A program made the position numbers and the translations under genes. A model generated the notes under the pieces. It ran no database searches. It was not told the origin of the DNA and was given only the letters and a program-made list of their open reading frames with translations. Source: Liolophura sinensis (lineage: Eukaryota; Mollusca; Polyplacophora; Chitonida; Chitonidae). Taken from it: a DNA stretch of 64,000 nucleotides. Position 1 is the stretch's first letter, and each line of letters opens with the position of its first letter. Shown piece after piece: positions 33,622-48,200 of the stretch. Location: the NCBI RefSeq assembly GCF_032854445.1, contig NC_088300.1, forward strand, positions 28,193,608 to 28,257,607. The letters run 5' to 3'.

Positions 33622-36029
33622 TAGACTTTCCATTGTTCCCTGCTAGGGAAAAGAACAAAGTACTTATGACAGTAGGATATGACATCTGAGAGATTTGACC
33701 CTAGATCCTGTCACATAAGTCAACAGTGAAATTAATTCATAGCCCATCAGCAGCAGGCTGATTGCATAGATAGGAGATATCACATTGACATCTTAGTGAG
33801 CAAACATAATACCAGTCATCTGAATCCACAGTTTGAAGCCAGACACCAGGACGTATACATATCCATATCATCTGGATTATCTGACACATTCATATGGCAT
33901 ACTTTAGGCAATATCTCTTCATCTAAGACATCATAACTTCCAAGCTTCACCCAAGAGAGCCACAGTCCAAGAGGTGAGGAAATTTCAGACTGACATGCCA
34001 AATATCGAGTGTCTTTCATAATCTGCCAATAATAATTTGTTACACTACAATACAGCATCAGAACCAATGGGACGCTTTTTCTTCAGCAATGGCGGCTTAG
34101 GTCCAAGCTGGATTGACAATTCTTCCCTTGTAATACAGTAGTATTATATAACCAGCTTGCCCACAAACCGTCTAAGCAAAGGCAGGAATGAACTTAAAAG
34201 AATTGCACCTGAATTACTTTAGGGGGGAAAGGTTCCCCATTTAATAGGCAGAACAGGTAATAAAATTCATTCCAGCTAAAATATAAATATCTATCCATTT
34301 TTAATATAAGTACCTACAAACATTACCTTTTACCACAGCTAATTAGTGTGTTTCATTTTTTACACACTTTTGCCGGAACAAAGTAACAAACCACCCCCAC
34401 CTGAACATACAGAGTTGATGGGCATTTCAACAGACAATTAATTATCAGAAATTAATCTTGAAACAATTAATGTCTTTTTCTGGCCAGATTTGGTTCTTCA
34501 TCTCTCTAGTTTGTTGTTAAATTACAATCTGAAGTGATTCATGATTTATATGCCTTGCATATAATTTGAGAAATATTTTAACCCTCATTCTATTGAATAC
34601 ATACTAAAGTGTGTGAAGTATATATATATATGTTAAAGAAACTTGAAATCTGGTACAAACTCCATGAAATACCAGTCTTCAAATAGAGGAATGAAGATCC
34701 TGTTTTCAAATCATATGCATGATTTCTAATAATCCCTCCACTAGCACACTGGTCTGTGTTTGGAGGGTCTCGGTTATGCTACAGGAAACTGATAAGACAA
34801 TATACATCACTAAAGAAAATATTGTTATCTGGCTAATGTGAGTAAAAAACTCCTGCAGAGTATACAGATAAGATTGACTCAGAAAACAAGCCATTTCTTC
34901 CACAATGCCTCCAAACATGGTAAAGGCCAAAGACATCATAAACACAGGAAAGTCACTTTGGCATACAATATCATATTCTTGTCTAATCACATATTGCACA
35001 AAAATAAAACTGAAAAAAAACCCCCAGGAACTACAAATAAATATCTGCCTGCAGAATCTATGATAAACATGGAATGAATATTTTTTTAAATTTTCTCTCT
35101 TGCCAATGGTCTGAAATCTGTACAGGGCTTTACAGGCCCTATAAATTTTAAATATAGCACATGGGACTTAAACTGGTAATAATATATTTATGTCCCAAAA
35201 ACGATGGATGAATACATGTACTAGCTTTTGGTACTTAATCCTCATGTGCAAACTTCCTAATAGACATCACAATAGCCAAACCATTAAATGTTTGGAATCT
35301 GAACAATTCTGCAAATGCACTAAATATAACAGCTGACCATGTTAAAACCTTGAAGCTTTGGTAATTCTTTGAAATAAGGACAGCTCCTCACTAGCCTCTT
35401 ATTCTGTCCTGTGTCATTTTATGAGTATGATTTCTCTAACAGACAGAACAACAGTCAGGGAATATTTCTTTCCATGATCACTACTATTCACAAGGAAGTC
35501 TTGAAGTTAAACTTGGCTATATAAAGTCTTAAAAGGCCTCATACTTAAAGACTTCTAATCATAAATATACATGTAAAAACAAATTAATATACAAGATATC
35601 TTTTAGGAAATGAGACCACAGACAAAAATAAAAAGCAAGTCATAATCCATGACTAAAACTCACAGTTTCCGAGTAATCATATCAAGCCTAAGAAAGAGTC
35701 CAATAATGATAAAATCTCACAGTACACTTTATGCTGACAAAATGTGAAAATTAAGAGAAATAAATGTAGTCTAGAAGTCAAAAATACATTTTTTCCTTGC
35801 ATATACCGTGACATTGTAAGTTGAATTACAAACAGTTCAAGAGCTGCATCTCACATTCACCTTAAAAAAACACCAGCCAGTGTGTGTATACATGTATGTC
35901 AGGAGGAACAACATGGTAATACACACATATTATATACATACATATAAGACAATGTTTTGGTTAGTTTCAGAAAAATAAATATACATGTACATGCTTCAAC
36001 ATGGGCCATTTTACAAAGAATACTGACAT
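33622..36029 (-). other. presumed 3'UTR of the NCKX gene
   Basis: No conserved coding sequence is seen. Short minus-strand open frames at 33816-34067 and 34706-34999 have no motif. The UTR assignment is inferred from position only. Confidence 0.35.
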
Positions 36030-36229
36030 TCAAAAATCTGTTCCACATTCAACTGGGTGAAAATATCCAAATATGTTCAGTTCATACAGAGATGCTAGAA
36101 CCATAAATAATAGATAGACCACCATCAGCAGTACACCGTACGACTTGTTTAGCTTCCAGCCATTGAGATGAGTGGCTATGATGAGGAAGGCCACTGTGGA
36201 CAACAGTGTGATAGATGAGTATGTCAGGC
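36030..36229 (-). CDS. NCKX exon 11 (residues 486-551) and stop
   Basis: It follows a TGTTTCAG acceptor. It carries two C-terminal helices around [12 protein letters not shown] and ends HPVECGTDF-stop at 36030-36032. Confidence 0.94.
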
Positions 36230-39200
36230 CTGAAACAGAACATATGCAGAGCATGAGAAACTCCCATGTCGCTCAACTAAATTACTCAGGCTATGAAATG
36301 GTAGGTGGGATATTAGTTACTCATGTTATGACTAGCTGATAACAAAGATATCAACTTTTAATCTATACAAACAGCTGGGCACACGGCTGTATTCATAGTG
36401 CGGGTTGGATTTTACAAGTCTATAACCCAGCATGCATTGTATGCATAAAACTGTGTGGCAGTGCCTGATTTATTCCCAGCAGTGTATTTACATGTAAAGT
36501 ATAGCAGGTATGGCACATGCCCTGGGCACCGTATGTAAACAAACAGTGCCACTGAGCTGACAAACCACCTCAGAGTGGAGAAAAAATTGTCTTTACATGC
36601 ATGATCTGACTTTGATTATGGTGAGAGACGAGCACTGGGAATGGTAGATTGCTACTAAACCTCTGGTAAGTGCAAATTCAAATTAAGACTATTATCCCAG
36701 GCAACTTAGCGAGGGCTATCTAGAGTTTTGTGCAAAACCTTCCAAATATAACCATTTCCTTCTTTCAGAGCATTGTATAGGAAGGCTCTGAAAAGTATCT
36801 TCAAAAAGGAGAGTGAATAATTTTCACATAATTCAAGATCTGATGCAGTTACCTAAAACTAAAAGAAAGGTGTCAGATGCTTGAGCAATTTCAGTGCTTG
36901 GAACATACAAACTATTTTTCTGCAGTTTCCGCATTCCACTGTTCTGTCCTCTAGTGTACACTCTCATGTTGGCTTTAATGCATACTACATGACGTGATTA
37001 TCTTCATGTTGATATCATTCACAATTTACGAAAACCACCATAAACTCCTAACATTTATTAAAATTGTACACATTTTAATAACTTAGCAACAATTAAATTA
37101 TTTATGCAGCTGATATACGTACCTTGACTATATACCTGTACAGTACTACCTGGGTTATGGACAGTTGTCTCCAGTAACCAGGGTATCCCCAGGCACACCA
37201 AGATGTCAAATATATTACTGCCTACTGCATTGGACACACCCATGTCCCCATACCCTGTAACCAGAACACAGGTTTTCACGTCATCTAGAATACTGATTCC
37301 AATTCGCAAAAAAATATTTCAGACCAGATATGTTATCATTCTAGAATTCTGATCCTGACTCACACAGTCATCTTTATGAGAACACCCACTTAATATTTAT
37401 TCTTTAAAATACTGAAAAAATCTCATTGTTAGACGACCATAAAGCAAAAGGTGTTCTTTAAAACACCGACACAAACTCACTTCCACCGACAACCAATAAA
37501 CAAGGTATGTCCTCCATAATATTCACACAAACTTTCACAGACTACCATCAAAGGAGAGGTGCTATTTAAAATACTGATGCCATATTGTACATGAATATGT
37601 AATACGTGTACAATATAATACAATATACAGGAAATGCGATTTGGGCCATGATTCTAGTATTTATATTGATTACACTGGGAAATTCATATTGAAAATTAAC
37701 CCACTGATAATCATACAGGACCTAATTTTGACCTCACCTTCACGGACAACTATCAGACTGGAAATGGCATCGGGGACACTGACACCAAAGGCAATGAATG
37801 TCAGACCCATAACTGTGTCTGGTATACCCAAAGTGTGGCCTGTGGGAAATCAAACAAAACAGTCATTTTGAAATGACACATGTACATGTAGCTGCAAAAA
37901 CCAAAGTGCTTCGAAGTTCTTCAGTTATAGTTTCTTCAATTATTATTAGTGTCTTCATTACATATCCTCAACATCAGTGCTGTAATTCTTCAACCTTTTT
38001 GCATGTTTACATGGTGTTTCTTCAAGCATTATCTGAAGGCATTATTCTGTGTAGAATGTTAAAATTTTTCTGAAGCCCTGAAATTGGCCATTCCAACCAA
38101 TGTAGTTTAAAAATGTGGGTAAATTGCTGTTTAAAACCATGGTCAAGAATATTTCACTTATCTGACAGTGGTGAAGGTTTATGGGAAGAAGAAACATGGA
38201 TTGCTCATAGCACATGACTGACCTCAACAAACCCTGTGACTAAAGCCCAGAGCCAAAATAACGATAGATGTACATGTGCACCTTTACACTATAATTTATG
38301 CACTTATAATATCATTATCATATGATGACAGACAAATGAGATACAAGCCAAACAGCTATACCTATAATGGTGATCATCCAGATCATGAGATAGGAGAAAA
38401 CGGACAGCCAAACTAGAGACATGATGAAGGTCATGGTGAACCACTTCCTGCAGGCCGTTCTGCGACAGTCTGGTATTGTCAGGAACAGCAGCAGGGTGAT
38501 AGGTAGAGAGATCACCCACAGGGCACGCCTACAGCACCCCTCTGGCAACGAGAGTGGGGACACAAACTGTGACTCTTCCCTCGGCATCTCCTTCTTAGAC
38601 TGGCCATCTGAGGTTAAAACAACACATTTTGTAACACATCAGGTGCAAACTGTGACATCAAACTTTTTGGAATTCATGTCATATTTAGGCCCATATTAAA
38701 AGACAGGTGGCCAATGTTAAAAATTTGACCTACCAACTATATGATTAACTTATTGAGTTCTTATAGACTTGCAACTTGAACCGTTAAATGAAATTTTTGT
38801 TCAGCTTTCTCTCCAAGGGTATTCTTGGATATTACAACAAGACCTTTCATAAAACTACATGTACATCATATATCTTACCTGTTTTTATTTCTTCTCAAGA
38901 CTAGCTGTATTTTGAACATTTCTTGGTTTGTCTACTCAAATATGTGATTCTTGGTACTGTTGGTTCATTGACAACAGATATGAGTGAGAAACATACGCCA
39001 AAAACTTTTTAATATTGTCCTGTATCATGGACACAGTGCCTCTCACAATTCTACTCACATTTACTTACAGTGTGATACCTACATGTACTGAGCCCTTGAA
39101 AGCTTCCACAGTAAAATCAATATCTAAATAATAAAGCAGTGATGTAACCATTCTGTTTATGTACGTGCACATGTCTTCTGAGTATATGACATAGGTGTAG

Positions 39201-42200
39201 CTTATATCGATATTCTCAGTCCCCTGTGATATGAAAATAATAACCCTCTTTTTCAATGCATACTTAAAATAGCCCTAATGGCACTGCGCTAATGTCACAT
39301 CAAAAACGCGTATACAGAACTAAGAAACCACGAGATGGAAAAGTATTGATGTGTCAGATCATGTACATGAAGGTAAATAAGTTTGATGAGCGTGTCAATC
39401 TATACATTAGATTTACCCTGCCACACCATCATGCTGCTTCAAACTGGATAAATACAAGAGACAGTTTAAAGTGACGAGACAGCTACAGCACATCTCACAG
39501 CACAGGTGATATTTCTGCTGTACGATCAACTTTAAAAAAACCTGTACATCAAACATTTCCACACATCAACAAGACTTACTGGCAAGGATGAAACTTTGTT
39601 CACTTCTGAGAGAAAAGCTATGACATCTCCATGATGAACATAGAATTAGTGGTCAGTCATGTTGAAATACTAATTGTTGTATTTCAACTTAAGTTTAGTA
39701 CGAAAATATGCATTTTCAGAAACTTATACGGGCCTTAAAATGATACTTTCGAAGCCAACACTTAATTTTTCTGATCAGAAATTAATCAAACTGCATAACA
39801 AACTCTAAAATAGCCCTACTAAGTTGGTGAACCAATCAGAATCAAGCAAAAATAATCACTTAAAAAATGAACTTTACATGTAGCTGAAATATACTAAAAA
39901 TTGTAAAACGTCTTATTTTAAAGGACATGCTGGACTAGACATCCAATAGATAGTACTGTTTAAACATGTTCTCACCATGATATAACTACAATATTGCCAT
40001 TCATCAGTCATTCAATCATCTAATTACATTTTCAACAGAATGAAGTCCACGTTCATTCCCGTAGATAATGAGCTAGTCTGATGGTACAGCATTCAAGTCC
40101 TAAAATATGTGAGGAAGAATTCCTATAACCTAGCTCACACGTGCTATTAGGCCTTGCATTAAAGCAAAGCCAATGTCAGATATATTATTCATGTAAAAGC
40201 AGACAGTTTCACAGGATTCGCCTGAAGAAAATTATGCGCTGACAGAATAAAAGTTGCCATCTCAGGCAAGTTTTTAATATGTCCAAGTGGCCATGCATGT
40301 CAGGACTTACGCTCTCATTTTATAAAGAACTCAAATTTTAATCAAGATAAACCTCAGCAAGACAAGGTTTGAAAGTCAAATCAGCCTGGTTTATTGTCAG
40401 TTTCTGGGTAAACAAGAGGATATTCACAATAGCTATGATGTCCTACAAAATATACAATTTTGATGTTGACTTGCACACTCACACAACATTAAGTGGATGA
40501 CCCAATTTTAAAAGACCTCAAAAATCTGACTGACCAAACTGAAGACCCACAAAAAGACAAACAGAATGACAGCAAAGTTATAGAGTTATAGAGCTGTTTG
40601 TTACAGCTGAAAATAGAATGTACCACTCTGTAGGTTATGACTGTTCAAAAACAAACATACAGAATTATATATACAGGTAAGTTATGTCCTTCCCCACATG
40701 TCCCTGGAGAAATTCTGCTCTATTTTCAAAAGGTAACTTAAAGTGGAATTGATTGATGAGGATCAAATAGTAAGCAGGTGTGATGTGGCTGCCAGACCGC
40801 CCTAACCGTGGCACAGGCCAGGGACGAGCTGAGGATAGGCAGGTACATGGGTCATATGCCCTACACCTCCAGTCCTGGCATACCAAGGTCAACAGCTGAC
40901 TAGTGTGTCAGTCTCTGAAAGCACTCATCACTGTTTGGTTTTCATTTTACAACAAGATGAAGTGGATGCTAGCACACTGTTACCTTCATGGTTTTATTCA
41001 TCCCATCTATACAGGTACAACCACCATGCCTTATCATCTAATCTCACTTGTCAATATCGCAAACAATTACCTTGGCGACCAGCAGATATGTACAGAGGCA
41101 AGCAAAAAGACAATCAATAATCCCAGTGAGTTCTGCAATACTCGGTACACAAGCTCTGACAAGTCTACATCTGGATATTTACATCAAAACAATATCATAT
41201 GACTATTATGAACTTTTCAGTCTTCTTCTCTTTGTTGTTGTTGTTTATTTACATTTGCAACTTTGTCCAGGACAAGTGTAAGCAAGGTTCTACCAAATTG
41301 GTAAAAGACAATGAAAAAACATTATAACAATTTCAAACATAACCATGAAACTACATGTACACAACACTATTGTACTAGCAATACTACATTTATAAAGATC
41401 ACAACACAAAAGAACAATTCCAGAAACAGCCTGTAAATCTGTACATACCACAGGTGAAACGGGCTCAGAATTTTCAATCACTATAGAACATATTGTTGCT
41501 AAAACCTTCCCCCCCCCCCCAAAACAAATGAGCAAAAGATGGCCAAAAAAGAACTATATGGATTAATCAAAAGCAGAGAGAGCATAAAAAACAACAAGCA
41601 AGCGAAAGTCAAACGCATGCATTAAGAATTTCCTTTTTCAGAAAACTAATCTACTACAGCTATTAAAGACAGAATAAATCAAGTAATTGTCACATCATTC
41701 TGTGGGGAGGGAATCATGGATTAACAGTAGTAATCCATTATTTATCAGCTTAACATGTTTGGAGTCTAAAGGATTACACCTATATAACAAGTCAGTTCAA
41801 ACTCCACTTCTGTGAAGATTATACTTTAACCTTTTATAACTATTTAGCCGAGACACTAACAAAAGCACCTTAGTAACGATGAAAGGATACAATGTGTTCT
41901 TTTAGTGATGCATATAGAATGATTTCTAACAGTCTTTGTTCGTGTAATTTTGCATATATTTATGGATCATGTACACAGAACTCTAAGGAGTCAAATACCC
42001 TTTTCCACATAAATCAGTGGCTTCACCTTGCACTATCTGCTGTTTACAGATAATTTAAGCAAAAAGACGTCATATCTGCTGCACTGTTGTCAAGGTGATA
42101 GGCAAGGAACTATCCCACATCAATTAAGAACGGGCAGTCTAGATATGCCTCCTATAAATGTGCCATTATAACCACAGGACTAACTATTTATATGTTCTTA

Positions 42201-45200
42201 AAAAGACATATTTGTGACAAGAAAGAAGATTTGAAATCTTCATAAACTTGGAGCCTATTTTCAGACTTGACATTTCAGATAACGAGGTTCCATCAGTTGC
42301 CGTAAAAAGCTGTGTTATATCTGTAGAAACAGGTAATCAATATGTCTTTGGTAATTTTTAATGGACGCTGCTCACTAACTTATACACTATGGTAGAATAT
42401 TACACAAGGGGCCGGGTTATGATAAGATCAAGGCAACATATAACGTAATACATGTTTTGGAACCTTACATTGTCTAGTTGTATCTCAACAGTATAAATAT
42501 GGCAAGGACACATACAATACATGAACAATCTGTCAACCTTTTTTTTTTTTTTTGATCTTTTCAGAATTATATCAAAATGTTCATCACATATACAAAGCGT
42601 AATTAAAAGCTCATAACACAATTTGACAGACAGCTTCTTCAGTGGACCATGAAAAACTTTGTATAATAAGTTTGTTGGTATTCATGCAATTTGGAAGATC
42701 AACTATTGGGCAGTTAACCCCAGGGGTCAAGCAGTGCTACATATAATTTTCAAAGGCAGTGCGGTACTCCCTACTTTTATAAGAAAGTGAAAATTCTGGA
42801 GTACAGAAACAAAACATCAGTCAAATTAGTAAACTTCACGCTACTGGCCTTTTAATACATATGTAAGAAATACATGACCCAAATACCAGCAGTATTTTCT
42901 TTGAAACTACCCTTCAAATTTACCTTCACTTGTGAATTTTATAACTTACGATACAGTAACTAATATGCACTTAGAACTTTAACATCTCCCTCACATATAT
43001 TGCTTTCCCCGTTTAATGGAGTCGGGTGGTCGGGTATGACATAAGTTATGCCTGTACTTTGTACAAGCGAGCTAATAAATGGGATCCTCACCTCACTGAC
43101 ATACACATGTACATGTAACCCAAGCTGTCAGAGACTGCTGAAAAGGACCGTATGGACTTTAACAGTAAGGAGACCTGAGATTTACCCAGTAGAATTGTTC
43201 TTGTGTCCTGATGATCGTCGTCGTCTGAATCTTCTCCAGAATCCACCACCTTCAGGTTGTTATTTCTACCATTGGCTGCCTCCAGACAGGCACCCCTATC
43301 TTTAACAGAACAAAACATGGCAACAAAACATGAGAAAAATAAAACCCTCGAACTCCGGCACCAAGATAAGCATATATAACACTATTGAGTCATGCTGGAT
43401 GGTGTAAATAAACGTTTTCATGCACTAAAGGACGAAGAAATTAGAAATGACTACAAATACGTGGGATTTTTGTGAAGTTATCTCCAAAATTGTTACCAAC
43501 CTCTCTCCCTACCAATGGAAGCATGTTGTTGACCGTTGTATTAATATATATGTATAGCACAAAAAAAAAACAGACTGGTGAAATCTGGCCTTCTGTCAGT
43601 TTACCTCATGGATTTAGTGCACAGTTCATGTAGAGGATTTTAATGTAGCAACTTCATGCTCCTCTAGCACCATAGCTTAAGCAGAATTAGGTACAGCAAA
43701 AATTTAGTTGACGTCACTGTTCTAGAATTACTCAAAATGCTGCGTTGTCATCACATATAATAAACATTTATCGATACATGAAAACAAGGTAAAGGAATCA
43801 GGCCTTGGGACTATTGGTCCACCAGTTCTGATTTATGCTCATATACATGTATTATACTACAGACTATGCATCATAAAGGGTAAAACCAGAGCAGTGGCGA
43901 CAGTGCGATACCTGGCAAATGGTCACATGTGACCAATGAAATCCGGCCTTTTGTTAATTTACCTCACAAGCCCACTAACACCATGTCTAAGGAGAATTAG
44001 GTTTAAAAAAATGATCATGTGAAGTGCAATGAATAGCTTTCTCCATCTTCAGAGCACCTGACGTTACTTTGATGCCAAAATCCATGAACTTGAATGATCG
44101 CGTCCGCTGATTCTAATAAATTAAGTCAACTAAGACAAATTTTCTTCTCCCCATGAGCTGATCGTTAACCTTATAATAATGCAACAATCAATGCAGGATC
44201 AGAAAGGTAACCATTCATCTAGATATCCAATAATTTCCTTTCCATGACAAATCTTCAACCTTTTCAATCTCTAAAGCACTTTTTCAGAGGAATTTATACA
44301 AACAATTATTATAAAAAGATGCTAAAAGGATTTGTTTTTCTCAACAATCTTCATATTAAAAACTGTGCAAATGATTTCTTTACACATCATAGTTCTCCCA
44401 GAATGTTTCAAAATGTTAGCTGTAGATTTGTTTGGAAAGGTCGATGCATTATGGCACATGTGGGTATGCATACAACTGCATCTGCATTTCATCTGGTGTT
44501 CCATTTCTTTAAATGGCTTTAACATAAATTATTCTAAATGCCCTGCATGTGTGCTAAATGAAATGTACTCATGTATATATGCTGACTAGTGATGGCATGA
44601 CATATTTTTTAGCATACAAAATTTTTCTTTATTTAAAATTCTTTTCTTTACGAATTAATCTTCAATGTCATCAATCGGCATTAAGACGTTCACTTCGTGC
44701 ACCAACATGGGAGCTATTTCTTGAAAAATAATCAATCATTTTTCAGAAAAAATGTAAAGTATTAAAGAAAATTACTCGCTTTGTCATTCATTTTATACGC
44801 CGTAAAAACATATTTTATAATGCAGTGAGCTAATCAAATCTGTTTCAGGAAGCTGTCATGTTAGCCATAACCTAATGACATACTTTTTCCTGTCATGTGA
44901 TTCCTTCAAGCTGGGAATGAAAATCTCATTGAACTACCCCAAAACATCCGCTGCAGTGCTGAAACTTACACATTTTCCAGTAGGGGATCATCATACCTTT
45001 CAAACATAGGTAATAGCCTTTCTAAGATCAATTAATAGAATTCAACAAAATGTGCAACTTTAATGGTTGTGAGAGAAACTTTAGGTCATTTACCGTGTAT
45101 ATGTATATCATGAAAACAACATTGCCTCCATCAACAACACCCTGAATTGATGTCACTTTGTCTTGCACATGAAATTTATATCCTATCACTAAATGAAATG

Positions 45201-48200
45201 GTGTACTTAGTAATATTCAAGATGATATTTTGGGACTGCTGTAAAATGGTCCATTCCATTGCCTTGTCAGAAATTACAGCTGTTGATTTATAAAGCTGAT
45301 CTAAAGAGTGACCAAGCATGACAGAAAAAAAAACTATTTCTATTTCCACCCCTCTTCCGAAATAGAAACTAATGTTATATTATTTCTTGCCTTTTCCTTT
45401 AAGACAGCAATAATTATACCCAATCTATTAAATAAAGTGGCAGTGCAATTCTTTCTATGTGTATCTGTGAAGAATGATCTGTTCTGTGATCATAAATTAA
45501 ACTTAACCTTCAAAAGTCCTGTATTAAATTATTTAGACCACCTGAGCCCCAATATCCCAGAGGCACTCTCATGGCATTTACCTGGTGTACAGTACGAACG
45601 TCTGGGGTTAGACAATGCCACAGTCATTAATGCTGAAACTATATCAGATCAGACAAATAAAAGTCAAAATACATTCATCTTTTATATTGAACCCATGGGT
45701 TTCTAAACAGAGACGGATTTTAAGGAGTTGCAGAGTCTGCTTCGGTTAGATGGTGACCTTTAGGAATCCACTGGAGACAATGGTTTATTTATTAAGCAGT
45801 GACCATTACCTAGCTACAGCATCTGGCAGAAAGTCATTTGGGAACAGACTGTAAATTCCGAGGACAATAACTACAGGTCAATGATGGAAAGGAGTGCCTG
45901 GCTTAGTGATCATCTGAAACAATGGACACTTTTTCAAACTCCCAGACAGGAAAGGAGACGTCTTGTAACTCTGAGATGTCAACTGTGGTTGAGAGTGCAT
46001 CGGTCTTCTTCAAACCGTGGTAAAAGTCAATATGGTATCCGCTGAACGTGACTGTACATACACAGAAGACACTGTGATCAATACAAGAAACCAGCACAGA
46101 GGAAGAAACACTTCTAGACACAATCACAAACTATCTTTTGTTTGTCCAAGCGCAGTTCTTCAGGTCTTTTTCTTTCTTCTTCCGAGATATACATGAACCA
46201 AAAATGTATGTGGACTCTTTTGGGTATTACCTCAAACCACACAAATCGTAGATAAGACTCTCTGGTGATTACTCAAAGGTTGGGTAAAGCTTTCAGTGGA
46301 CTGTTGAAACTTATTACTGAGTGGAACAACAAGTGATGAATTGATTATGCGAAAGGGAACAAAGACGAATATTTCATAATTATACATGCATATGAATAAG
46401 GCAGGTTTACACATGTAGGGCCTACATATTTAATCTATCCTGTCATCTTTTAGGGAAGATGATCAATATATTAATAATAATATTATACTTCACTGCATTT
46501 CATTGTGCTCACCACCTTTCTCTGAACGCAGCAGTAAGGGGTGCTGTTCTTTGGTTCCATATTTTGTCCTCATAATAAATTCATAAGCAAACTTATTCAT
46601 AAATCAATACTTTGAGTTTCACATGAAAAGATTTTGTTGTTCATCAAATAGTCCTTGAGTAAATAACAACATATCTGTACCTTCAATCATGTGAATAAAG
46701 GGGCAGTACACTGATTCACCAAAACAATAATATATTCCAGTGCAGCAAAATGCTTCTAGTGAATATAATGGTGTGAAGCTTTATTTTGTTGAAAGATGTG
46801 TATTATCATATAGAAGGATTTTTCAGATCATCTGACCCACATGCACTTTGGAACACTTATTACTTGTCAAAACAATATGTACATGGGAATCACACTCCTT
46901 GTTCAACAAATTTTGTACCTCATGGTAAGAGCGGCACATCTTACCATGGAGCCACGTCCTGCTTCTAGCGGCGAAATGTTTGGTAGTGAAATAGTGGTGT
47001 GAAATAAAGTAGGTCATGATGGTGAAAATGCGTGAGGAAATGGTTGTCCAAAAGTTGGCTGGAAGAATACAGTTGGTGGTGAAAATATATGTAGCTTGTA
47101 GTAAAAAAATGCTGATGGTGAAATACCTGTGGGAAATAAAGTAGGTCATTGTGGTGAAAATAATAATTGTGCAAATGTCGGCTAGAAGGATGTAGTTGAT
47201 GGCAAAAATATATGCAACCTCTGGTAAAAATGTTAGTGCATTGAGCAGACAAGTTGTGGGAGAAACATGGGAACCAGTTGCTTGTGGATTCAGTTTGGTT
47301 ATTTACAGCAGAACACCACTAGCGGCTTCATAATGTTAACAATAAGCTAATGCAGTTATGTGCAAGTATTATAAGCTACTAATATGTGTAAAACTGGAGC
47401 CACTCCCTCGTCAATTAAATTCTCAAAATTCTCACAAGGCAACATATGATTTATATGAAAATGTTCTGAAAAAATAATTTCACTTTTCGCAAGTGAACCT
47501 GACCATGAAGTTCTCCATCCTAATTGCATGCAATTTAAAAGTTCAACATTTCACAAGCTTTGTATAACAAGGTATTGCTCCTTTTAACCTGAAACTTCAT
47601 ACTTAACTGTCAGGACTTCAGTTCTGAATTTGAGCATGGTTTAAAATGGTTGTGTAACAATAAGGTTCTCCGGCCATCTAACAAATGGAAGCAAATCTTG
47701 TAACTTGTAAAACAGCGGAACCCTGTATCTATTTGAATAACTTTGCCAGCTATGATTATTTATGATGCCGTGTGATGTTATTGGTTAATTCACTTATTTG
47801 ACTGGAGAATTACATATACATACTGTATGTACCGGGTACTGAGTAATATCTCACTTGTTTGTTGGTCGCTAGCATTATGGTGGCAAGAAACAGACCATGG
47901 CATGAGAGGCTGACAGACCTTGTTATGTTACTGAAATCACTGGTATTGTTATTCATATACGCACATGAGTCGTAAGATTTGCTCCTCTCTATAGAGGGCT
48001 GGAGAACCCTATTATTACAATACTCATGCAGGGGTTCATAGAGAACCCTATTATTACAATACTCATGCAGGGGTTCATGGGGGTCGACCATAACTACCCT
48101 TTAACGGTAGTTAAGAGATTGAAAATACCGGATAAGGAGTTTAAAAAACTCAAAAGTATGCTGTAAGATAGAGAAAAAGTGAATATACATGTATTTCAGT

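Noticed and set aside
34706-34999. 97-codon hydrophobic minus-strand ORF
   Set aside because: It lies in the presumed NCKX 3'UTR; no family resemblance and no ribosomal context.
45308-45706. 132-codon plus-strand ORF in NCKX intron 6
   Set aside because: AT-rich, antisense to the gene, no motif and no splice support; expected by chance at this base composition.
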